Origin: Blastobasis lacticolella
Lineage: Eukaryota > Arthropoda > Insecta > Lepidoptera > Blastobasidae
Direction: 5' to 3'
Assembly (NCBI GenBank): GCA_905147135.1
Contig: LR990058.1
Location: 12,003,349 to 12,067,348, forward strand
DNA: 64,000 nt
Notes under the pieces: generated by a model
Databases searched by the model: none
What the model was told of the DNA's origin: nothing
What the model saw: the letters and a program-made list of their open reading frames with translations, nothing else
Made by a program: the position numbers and the translations under genes
In this document: positions 55,901 to 64,000 of the stretch, piece after piece
Layout: each line of letters starts with the position of its first letter
How positions within the stretch are numbered: the stretch's first letter is position 1

Positions 55901-57828
55901 GCCAGTCAACACTACTGATTTGTCGGCCGCGTTATGATCATCGGTGTTCTTATGTTGAAGTTGTTTTAGATTCTTTTTCATTTCTATTAGAAATATTTTA
56001 GAACGGAACAATGGACCGGTTAGTTGTCTAATCGAAAAACCAACTTTAGGATTTCATATCTGCCAGGTCTTTCTTCTGTACTATGAGATAAATAGATTAG
56101 TGTATGTATAGTATCAACAGAAGGTTGACACTGGTTGTAATTAAACTATAAACCTAATAGAATAAACAAATAATTGGTTTTAGTTAAAAGGTTACCTTGG
56201 CTTACTGAATCGAGTAAACAATAATTCCAAGAGTCTCAAAGACTCCTAGATACCTAGATACATACCAATTTCACATTCTTCTTCCATATAACAAATGTCT
56301 GCATCTACATAGTCCACGCCCCACTCGGCGAAGGTTTTGGCGTCAAGTTCTCCGAACTGCCCGACACCGGGGTATCCTAGACAAGTTTTCGCGCCCAGGC
56401 TTTGGTAGAGGCCGAATTTCAGACCCAAGCTGTGCACCTGTAAAAGGTGCGTAGGTATTTATTTAGCTAGAAAACATCGTGATGACACGAACTTGGAGCA
56501 TTAAATTCTTTCATTAACCATACAGTCTCTAAGGCTACACCCAATCATGCTCGCGTACATCGGGCACCGACATCTCGTGGACACGGTCTTCGAGCAGTGC
56601 TTAATATCGACAGGTATAGTTGTCCAGTTTTGATTTTGAGTTGAATTGAACGCCAAGAATAGTGCGCGGCGATTGAAGGCGAAGGCTATTGGCCGTGTGG
56701 TGTCCGGCAGAGTAGAATAGCACCAACCCATTACACTCGTGGGTGTCATACATTGCGACTAATGTTTTCGAGGAAAAACATCTAGAGTCTCTTTAGACTG
56801 GAAAATGGGCAGCAGCGTTTTCCATTGTTATATTGTAAACACTGCTATCTCCAACCCGCATGCCGAGCGTGGAGAGTATGTCAATAATTTCCCCTTTCAT
56901 GGGAGAGGTCCTAAGTTCTGCAGTGGATTGATATACATGCACCATGTAATGTTTTTATTACTTATTGGTGGTATATGTGAAGCAACTCTTTCTTTACAGA
57001 TTATTCAAGTCAGGGGAAAAACTCGCTAGCAAGCACCACGTCCATTCCTTAAGAATTAGAAGCGTTAAAGCCAAGTATATATCCACGATCAGGATGGAAA
57101 AGACTGAAGGGCATATGTCCAAAGTTGGACGGCGAAATGTTGATGAAGAAGAAGAAGAAGAACAAATATTTACGTAATCAGCCAGCGCTTTGATTCCGCT
57201 GGGAAACCGTTTGGGGTCTGCTTGGAGACGGCCGTCGGCGGCCCGGGTCCTCGCCGGCCAGCCGTCGTGGAGGACTACGTACTCGTAGCCATATCGCAGG
57301 TACTCGCCTGCCAGCGCGTCCGCCATCCTCTTGATAAAGTTCTCACTGTCGCAGACATAACGAAATGAGAGAGATGAGAAAATTGACGAACCCTAAATGA
57401 AAGCACATTTTTTGTCTAAATCTGAATGCGGTACAATCAGTATCAGATTTCGGGGATTGGGAAATTCCATTCGTCGTATGGTCGAGGTAAAAATGATAAC
57501 CTGGAAATTAAGTCTAAGATTTACAATTCCTATAAATGTAGTTCCAGTAAAATCTAATATCGGTAACCTAAACTATCGGATAATCCAAAATAATTTCATA
57601 TCCGTAACCGGTATAATTATTGCTATATTTATATCCAGATCCGAAATTGCTTATTTATAACATATTTACTTAATATACTTACGTTAAACAGTCTATCGGA
57701 GACTCTTCGCAATCGGTTTCCTTAAATAACTTCGATGTCCAACCCATGGGTGGAGTCAGCGCCAGCCCGTTGTTCAGCGCGCACGCCGTCGCTAGCCCCG
57801 CCAGCGCCGCCACGCACCGCAATAGCAT
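40910..57828 (-). CDS. beta-2: second copy of the diverged GH27 paralog (9 exons, 462 aa)
   Basis: Exons: 57683-57828, 57174-57345, 56266-56437, 53832-53920, 52947-53123, 52198-52407, 48551-48688, 46978-47056, 40910-41115. Every exon has the same length as in beta-1, so the frame is preserved. It has the same active-site replacements (Lys for Trp33, His for Asp78, Asp for Lys154, Asn for the acid/base Asp) and the same acidic PPPY-containing tail. Differences from beta-1 are few: Val to Gly in the signal peptide, Asp-Leu to Val-Phe before IDHNQD in exon 6, Leu to Phe and Pro to Ser in exon 7, and a better exon 4 donor (GTAAGG against GTAGGG). Intron 8 is stretched to 5.8 kb by a TIR transposon absent from beta-1. 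Intron 6 keeps the same RTE LINE but lacks the Helitron. The absence of any frameshift in either copy argues that the gene is under constraint or very recently duplicated. Confidence 0.83.
41116..41403 (-). mobile_element. 3' part of the split LINE in beta-2 intron 8
   Basis: Contains the (ATTT)n tail next to the beta-2 exon 9 acceptor and 3' untranslated sequence matching 14,289-14,575. Confidence 0.75.
42029..42860. mobile_element. Nested MITE with GGGTGTCCATAAA termini
   Basis: A 13 bp inverted repeat at 42,031-42,043 and 42,846-42,858. The termini resemble those of the surrounding element (CAGGGTGTNNCATAA), suggesting related families. Confidence 0.55.
42360..42613. repeat. Foldback element (long imperfect inverted repeat)
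   Basis: The arms start ACTAGTAACAGACG on the left and end CGTCTGTTACTAGT on the right. They share internally AGTTGCAGT...GATACTAATCCTTAC and its complement, and total about 75 bp each. The central region GGTCGGACGTCCGACC is itself palindromic. Confidence 0.7.
44450..44725 (+). mobile_element. tRNA-derived SINE inside the TIR element
   Basis: Head with GGTTCGAATCC box B and a small duplication in the head (GTGTCGGGTGGTGCCGGG), then the common SINE body. Confidence 0.8.
44757..45093 (-). mobile_element. tRNA-derived SINE, inverted relative to its neighbour
   Basis: Same family on the minus strand, tail to tail with the SINE at 44,450-44,725. Confidence 0.8.
45205..45650. repeat. Pair of about 55 bp direct repeats in the TIR element
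   Basis: The units begin GGTAGTAAGATGTAGGAGG (about 45,206) and GGTAGTAGGCTTGAGGAGG (about 45,588). On the minus strand they read NLVPFISKQNNLLHLTTR and NLVRPLSKQSNLLKPTTR. Long frames are open on both strands here (45,144-45,632 minus, 45,223-45,717 plus); I do not recognise either product. Confidence 0.55.
45841..46595 (-). mobile_element. 5'-truncated jockey/CR1-like LINE in beta-2 intron 8, larger half
   Basis: Same element as 14,289-15,325; frame 46,568 to 45,990 is preserved. Its 3' untranslated part continues at 41,116-41,403 on the far side of the TIR element. Confidence 0.82.
47095..47371 (+). mobile_element. tRNA-derived SINE (beta-2 intron 7)
   Basis: Orthologous to 15,825-16,100. 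Confidence 0.85.
47380..47755 (-). mobile_element. jockey-type LINE RT C-terminal fragment (beta-2 intron 7)
   Basis: Orthologous to 16,110-16,500, with further point changes. Confidence 0.7.
47776..48536 (-). mobile_element. Composite LINE-derived segment (beta-2 intron 7)
   Basis: Orthologous to 16,505-17,265. Confidence 0.62.
49899..51831 (-). mobile_element. Internally deleted RTE-type LINE in beta-2 intron 6
   Basis: Same insertion as 20,814-22,713, with the flanking duplication at 49,883-49,898 (one mismatch) and 51,832-51,847. The RT frame (51,117-49,948, 389 aa) keeps NYRGIKVMSHTMKLFERIVD, lost in the left copy. A CAA-to-TAA change at about 51,130 interrupts the endonuclease. Confidence 0.88.
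53223..53572 (+). mobile_element. tRNA-derived SINE (beta-2 intron 4)
   Basis: Orthologous to 24,098-24,447 with the same duplication (53,209-53,222 and 53,573-53,586), so it predates the segmental duplication. Confidence 0.88.
56707..56937 (+). repeat. LINE 3'-end-like repeat in beta-2 intron 2
   Basis: Orthologous to 27,585-27,815. Confidence 0.55.
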
Positions 57829-57900
57829 TTTGGATGAGATCTACGGAATGAGATACATCAGCGTCCATTTAAAGGCGGTCCAAAATCAATCCATAAGCAC

Positions 57901-58024
57901 CGGCACCGCCGATCTGCAATCGCATGACCCCACCTCTCTGGAATGACGTCACAACATGCGATTCGGATATTCTGTGACGTCATTCCAGAGGGTGGTATCA
58001 TGCGATTGGAGATCGGCAGTACCG
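57901..58024. promoter_or_regulatory. Large palindrome with two CRE sites upstream of beta-2
   Basis: Same structure as 28,779-28,902 at the same distance from the beta-2 start, with one base difference seen in the left arm. Confidence 0.6.
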
Positions 58025-61000
58025 TTCCGGGTCAAGGTCAACAAGTCTCGGCAAACGTTTTGTCAAAAGTTTTTCTGTGTCAAGTCTAAGGAGTCTACCT
58101 GGGTGAGTACAGGTCCACCCCGCCTTATCTATAATACTAATCAGGGAGAGCGCACCTGCGGTTCTGTATTTTTGTTGCCTGTAACGTGAATACATGAATC
58201 GTAGGCGTTATGGGTGTAGCGACATCTATCGCTCCACTAGGGAAACTCAACGATACTCACATTACGAGTACACGAACACAAGGTTGGCAAGCATCTGCAC
58301 ATAGATGGCGCTAACAATCCTACATCGCGCTAGAGAAATGTGCCAACTTCCACGGCATATATACAACTTCCGACGATCAACTGTCGGACCCTTGGTCCCC
58401 TCGTCACAACACCCGGCCAGGTGGGTAATTACCCTTTTCTACCTTCTCACCATCTTCGCTTACCAACATCGGCGGCTACCATTATCCTGCACCGCCAAAT
58501 GGGCAAATGTTACCACTTATAATAGGTGGGCTGTCTGCTCGTTTGTCAATGCGTAGAATAAAAAAGGTACAACAGCCCTACCTACCCTACAAGGTACATA
58601 CCTACAACTCTGCGAATAACAAGGTTTGCAATTTCTGCAATAAGTATTCTGGCAGGTCGGTCAGGTCCTTTACAATTGCTAAACAGCAAGGGCCCTTGAT
58701 TTTTATGAGAAGCCATATTTTTTTCTTCGAATTCAGTAAACTAAAGGAATAACATCTTTAACAGATAGATGGGTAAGTAAATAGGTAAAAAAGCTTTACT
58801 ACTTACTTGTTTCATAATGTATCGTAAAAATACTAATGAACCGCAACTATTCCAGTAACTTACCTATATTTATGCAGCAAACAATTTAAAATTGTATGGA
58901 AGGCGATTAAAATTACATTCCTAGGTCAAGTCATAAATTGGTCGGCAAAAGAATTCCTTTCTGCAGCATTGCTACTAGAATTCTCAATTTCGAGAATCCT
59001 AGGTATTCAACAATAATGCAGCTATGCAGATTTACCTACTGTTTTGACTGCATGTTTTACGGCAAATAACTTACCTAATAATAGTACCCATCTAAAGACC
59101 CCGTTTATAATTAATTACCAACACACACAGAAAAAACAATTCTTCGAGCTGTTCGAAATGATCGATTTAAATCAATTTAGCTTGCGAATATGTGTGTGTA
59201 TATTGCATGTATCTATGTTTACTTATAGGTATTCAAATTCCTTTTAGGTACTTAATAGTAAAAATAACAGAGTATCACTCTTATTCTGTGCCTCGGTAAG
59301 TATCTCTGGTGGCGTCGAAGACAGCACTTAAGTGGGTACGAGTACCTACAGAATATTCGCGGAAATATTCCTTTATCCGCGCGCTGTGCCTTTTTCTTTA
59401 TTTTGACACAGATGGAAGAAAAGCGATATCAAGAGCGTCATAGCTCCAGCTAAACCTTAAAAATGTGAATAACTGTATCGCACTGTGAACATTTCAAATA
59501 AAAGTGAATGGTCAAGTCTTGTAACCTCTATGAAAAAGTTATCAGATCTCACGCAGAGCCAAACCTCTACAAAACCAAGTTAAAAGCCTAATTGCAAAAT
59601 ACTTACGCTCGCTCCATAATTGTTTCTTTTATTTTCAGCTTTTAAAAGCCAAATGCCAAAAAATCCAAATCATAGTTGGGACCAACTATGTTATTTTTAG
59701 TTAATTTTGAAACGATTTCTAAACAAGATGCCGTAAATTTTGTGGTCGCCGTTATCTCTCATGCATCATAAATCATCTAGGTATTACTGTCCCGGTTAAT
59801 GGGCCTAGAATTCGCCTTGACCATGACCCAGGACTTGGCAGATCAGGTGAAACGACTGCCATCAGACCCCCATGCCCTTGATACTATCGGACCCTGACCA
59901 GATTGGGTCATGGTTACAAATTCAGGCTCAATGTGCAGGTTTCATAACGATGTTTTCCTTCACCGTAAGAGCATTGGTTAGTACATATTCAACTTATGCA
60001 CATAAAAACACAGAAAAGAGACGGCGGCTGTGGGATTCGAACCCCGTAACTTTCGCTTACGAGTCGGACCCTCTCACCACTAGGCCACGACGCTCCTCAT
60101 CATAATTTTTCATCCTCATCGTACTTAAAATGTAAAGCGATATCTATCAAATCTTTTAGTTGAGCGATGAGAGTGTCGGTAGCAGGGTCAATCGCGCTGC
60201 CGTGTCGTGAGCCTGTGTGGTTATCAATAGTTGGTAACGTAAATTAATGATAAGAACAATTCCTTTATGCTCTATTCGCCTTCAATAGCTGCGGCCTGAG
60301 TATATCGGCCCCGAGAGGTTCATTGCCCAGGGGCCCCGACGACTACGCGGAGACTGAGCGGGCGCTGCGCGATTGTCTACAAATAATAAAATTAGCTTGC
60401 TATTATTAGCATAGAACCCAAAATTGCATAAACATTTAGGTCAAATCGCACAGAACTCGCGTATCACGGTTCTTATTGTGAACCGATTACCAAAAACGCC
60501 CCTAAACTATTGTTTCAGCTGTAGGGGAATTACAACATAGAACATGATATCAATTAGAAAAGCGATTGATGCTCAGCTCTACGTCAGGTATAGATATTTG
60601 AGCCCTGGCAGCTTGCTTGCATGAAAGACCGATAACATAAGAAGCGCAAGCAAAGTCCTGGAACTAGGTGCGTGACTGTTCGTACTTTGAGGCAATTCGA
60701 ACCACCTACGCCTACCCTACACCTGATAATGAAGCCTTTTTACTAAAATCTCTTCTACCTTTATTTAGATTTTAGAACTAACTAATGGATAGTATCTTTG
60801 GGTGCGTGATGCAAAGAAGGCTTCCTGAGGTGGTTTCATTTTCACGAGGAATCAAGAAATTTCAGAGAAATCGAATGAAACCAGAAAAGTGTTAACTACC
60901 ACTGAGAATTTTGAAATAAAATAATTGAAACTTTGAAAATAAAATAAATAAAAAGATATTTTATATATTCGCCTTCACGAAAAGAGTAATAAAATAAGCT

Positions 61001-61501
61001 TTTTATCATACAATACGAGTAACTTAGACCTAATGTATTTTAGACCTTTCATTTTCTGTACTAATACTGTTAATATTAGGTCATTACCTTTAAAAAATTT
61101 ATTTGTTTGGCAAAAATGAAGAAAACTCTGAATGAAAACTGTGTGTATGAAACCAGCATTTCTTGGAAATAACAAATCCTATTTGAATGAAACTTTGTAT
61201 GTATAATAACAACATTTATGGTGATAATTACCCTCTTCATAAAATTACACCTGGGTAAAGAGGCAAAGTCAAGTGAAAATGGATATTTTCAAACCCTTGT
61301 ATGTTACCAAAACTGTAGTTGTAGGATCACACACTAGACATCGAATAATGCGCAGCTTTAGGAAGGAATGAAGGGTCAGTTAAATAAACGGCTAGTTAGG
61401 TTACATAAATTTCAATGTATTTCATTAATTCAGAACCCGTCATAAAATAATTTAAGATATAATAATCCGAATCCGGAGAAGACGAATCTGGATAATCTTG
61501 A
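58025..61501. other. Intergenic region between alpha-3 and beta-2
   Basis: Counterpart of 28,903-32,353, containing one SINE (59,789-60,096). No supported gene. Confidence 0.5.
59789..60096 (-). mobile_element. tRNA-derived SINE (intergenic, right unit)
   Basis: Orthologous to 30,657-30,964. Confidence 0.8.
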
Positions 61502-64000
61502 TCAATCTTGATCCTCAAGAACGCCGTCCATAGATATCCACCTTCTACCTGCATACCTGGTGTCCACCTGCTTTCCTTCTACAGGCGTAAAAAGATACAT
61601 CTTTGCTCCTGAAAAAAATAGGGATTATATTTTGCAACGGTCTTCTGTATTTAAGAGTCTTAAGAATTTGTATATTTAAAGTCGTCAGAATTTTACTACG
61701 TCTTTTGAAACTCTTTAATATCTAAACTAACAATGCTATCTCAACTAAACTCTCTTCTCTAAAAACTCTGAACCATAAATAAATAAATAATAAATAAATA
61801 TGCTTGGTCAATGAGGAGTTTTCCAGTAGGTATTGTCAGTTGGTTTCAAAAAGCATCAATAGATCCTACAATTTTGGTAATCTTTTTTTAATCTGTATGA
61901 TAGTAGCAGTGATTTCATGCAGCCAACTAATACTAAATTTAAAAATAAAATGTTTATTAATATAAAAGTAACTGTTAAAGGTTGAACGAAATGTAAAAAT
62001 AAATATTTATAGAAATTGGCACTATGTTCCATTACTGACAAATACAATATAATCCAATACAACATACCCAGTGTTTATATCTTGTATGCTAAGAACCTAT
62101 TTCAAGCAATTATCAATTACCAAAATTGTCAGGGCGCCATCTAGTGAGTGGTTAGGAATCCTTTAGATACCTATTGGAAAACTGCTCATTCACACAGCAC
62201 CATCCAGCCCCAAAGTTTGTATTATGGGTGCCAGAAAACTAATAAACTACTACATATTTTTAAAATTACTACTTTTTATACAAACAATACCCAGACCCGT
62301 GGCAGAAATTAAAATTCATCATTTCTATTTCTGCCGGGCCGGGAATCGAACCCTGGATCTCTGCGTGGCAGACCAGGCCAAAGTTAACCAACTGAACCAC
62401 TCAGGTCATCCATAAACTCTTATCAAAATATAATCAATCAGTTTTCACGTGAAACTGCGTCGGCCATGGTATGTGCGTTGGATCGATCGTTGTTGCCTTC
62501 TATTGCCAAAATCGGTGCAATTACCGAATACCTAAATAATAAGTAAGAAGAGAGTGGTAAAGAAACACAGTTCTCTAAGCTAGTCACCTAGGTCTCCGTC
62601 GTATTCAGCATAGAATTTTGAGTTGCTGCTTAGCAATTTCTTTGGTTTATCTTTATCCATTATGTCCTGAAATTTAAATAGACACATAGATTAGGCAACA
62701 CAATTGATTAGGTTACGGTCTCCCATTTTCCGTATTTGGACTTAAAGTAGGTCCTTTGAACGTGATTGGCAACACTATTGTATTTTATCTCTCTAAACCG
62801 TAGGAGCGTAGTTAGCTAGAGCAGGTTACTTATGAGCATCATTTGCTGCTGCTGGAAAGCTGAAAGCTTTCTATCATGGACTATCCTTGATCACCTACCA
62901 CAACGTAAGCAAGCAACTCCATCAACTAGACATAGTCAGGTAGTACAATGGTCCAAATTCTTTGATATCTACTACAATTAGTAAATAGAGCGCGTCATTG
63001 CCTATGGTAAAATGTCGATAATTAGAACAGGCGAAGTAGAAACCAGTAGTTTCATTTTCAACTGTACTTATAAGAATATACATCTCGCTATAGTGCAACA
63101 AACATACATGATCCGGTGAATCCGACATTGGTCGCTGTTGTTGGGATTGACATGACATTTCTAATTGGCGACACTTTGTTCCACCTTTGGCCACCGGGTC
63201 AGTTAAATTTGGGGCACTGTAGTTAACTTAAGTTCAGTTAACTGAAGTCAACCGAGCTAAGTAGAGGGAATGTCAACCTACACAGCTTTTTTGTATGCCT
63301 ACCATATGTCAAGTATCAAGACGTATTAAACTATGCGCAAATCAAAATCGGTTCATCCGTTTAACGAGGTAACAAAAAAGCAAATATAAATAAGCCGAAA
63401 CAAACAACCCCTTTTGCGCTTTACTGCACTCGGGGTACCTGTAAAGGGCTGTGTAGGTAGATGGTAACGTAGACTATGTTGGTGTGCCTCACGATGATTC
63501 CGCATGCTAAAATCCTTTTAACCGGTTTTCGTTTTGATAATTATCTCACCTCCACTTCGTACACCCTACCAGGCAATAACACATTGGCCAGGGGCACCTC
63601 CATGCGTGGCAGGCGCTTATCCCAAAATATTTGAACAGTAACAATGCGGTCTCCTGATAATTCACGCGTCCAAGTGTCCTGTAAAAGAGGGTAAATAAAG
63701 TAGCATTATGAATAGCATAAATGCTCTAGGTAAGCGAGAGGTAACCGGGTTTGAACCGAAGTACGGCCATATGCCAATGACTCGAATCTTTTCTGAGTTA
63801 TGACCGATGTTCTTACGGTAAGGCGACTTCAGGCGGTTCAGGCAACTGAATGTGTAACCATGATCCATGATACAATCCCCTGTAACAGGGTCACGCAGGT
63901 CAGATGCCAATCCAAACGCTGGATCATGGTGAAGGCGACCCCGTGCGCGAGCGCACAACAGGGACATTAACGATTATTAATTTTATATTTGCATAATCAA
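61502..64000 (-). CDS. alpha-3: GH27 enzyme gene, 3' exons 7-9 only (runs off right edge)
   Basis: Three exons are visible: 63550-63678 (starts [11 protein letters not shown], ends YEVE), 62588-62666 ([10 protein letters not shown] to DGDL) and 61502-61608 ([13 protein letters not shown] to the stop after VLEDQD). They have the same sizes, phases and splice sites as alpha-2 exons 7-9 and are nearly identical to them, including an AAG-to-AGC type change (TTAGCAAT against CTAAGCAAT) in exon 8 at plus 62,630. These exons encode the C-terminal beta-sandwich domain of the family. The catalytic barrel exons lie beyond the right edge. This copy belongs to the next unit of the alpha-beta array. Confidence 0.8.
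62332..62408 (-). mobile_element. tRNA-Gly-like SINE head or pseudogene in alpha-3 intron 8
   Basis: Orthologous copy of 33,184-33,260. Confidence 0.6.
63730..63978 (+). mobile_element. 5'-truncated tRNA-derived SINE in alpha-3 intron 6
   Basis: Orthologous to 34,582-34,830. Confidence 0.7.

Larger units (their letters stand above)
35688..64000. repeat. Segmental duplication, right unit (pairs with 1-34,852)
   Basis: Direct tandem copy of the left unit. It lacks the left unit's OTU-LINE segment (5,619-12,391) and Helitron. It has its own TIR element (41,404-45,840) and SINE (38,205-38,566). Confidence 0.93.

Noticed and set aside
1..64000. CRISPR arrays, bacterial operons, ribosome binding sites
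   Set aside because: No regularly spaced short repeats occur, and spliced genes, SINEs and LINEs show this to be eukaryotic nuclear DNA.

Overview
The window looks like nuclear DNA of an insect, most likely a moth or butterfly (Lepidoptera). The evidence is multi-exon genes with GT-AG introns, an AT-rich background, and dense non-LTR retrotransposons, tRNA-derived SINEs, MITEs and a Helitron of kinds common in lepidopteran genomes. Nothing prokaryotic is present. The species call is inference, because no search could be run.

The only host genes I can support are glycoside hydrolase family 27 genes (alpha-galactosidase / alpha-N-acetylgalactosaminidase), all on the minus strand in a tandem array. 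There are two types. The alpha type is an apparently functional lysosomal-type alpha-N-acetylgalactosaminidase. The beta type is a diverged paralog with an intact reading frame but most substrate-binding and catalytic positions replaced. In transcription order from the right edge: alpha-3 (3' exons 7-9 only, 61.5-63.7 kb), beta-2 (40.9-57.8 kb), alpha-2 (complete, 32.4-38.7 kb), beta-1 (complete, 14.1-28.7 kb), alpha-1 (5' exons 1-5 only, 0-5.0 kb). All complete copies share one nine-exon architecture with the same intron phases. I rebuilt them by hand from splice sites and frame: 427 codons for alpha-2, 462 for each beta.

The array arose by segmental duplication. Window 1-34,852 aligns with 35,688-64,000. 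The offset is about 33.7 kb at the left, 26.8 kb after a left-copy insertion, 31.3 kb after a right-copy insertion, and 29.1 kb from 20 kb onward. These steps are explained by copy-specific insertions. In the left copy they are a 6.8 kb segment (5.6-12.4 kb) holding a full-length OTU-domain LINE and a 2.1 kb Helitron (17.7-19.8 kb). In the right copy they are a 4.4 kb TIR element (41.4-45.8 kb) and a SINE at the first splice donor of alpha-2 (38.2-38.6 kb). Shared insertions (an internally deleted RTE-type LINE in beta intron 6, several SINEs, LINE fragments) predate the duplication.

By region: 1-5.0 kb alpha-1 5' half with MITE-filled intron 3; 5.0-14.1 kb intergenic, dominated by the OTU LINE and LINE debris; 14.1-28.7 kb beta-1; 28.7-32.4 kb intergenic, with a CRE-bearing palindrome just upstream of beta; 32.4-38.7 kb alpha-2; 38.7-40.9 kb intergenic LINE debris; 40.9-57.8 kb beta-2; 57.8-61.5 kb intergenic; 61.5-64 kb alpha-3 3' half. 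The most interesting signal is the conserved, twice-present, catalytically degenerate beta paralog travelling with an active-looking alpha gene.
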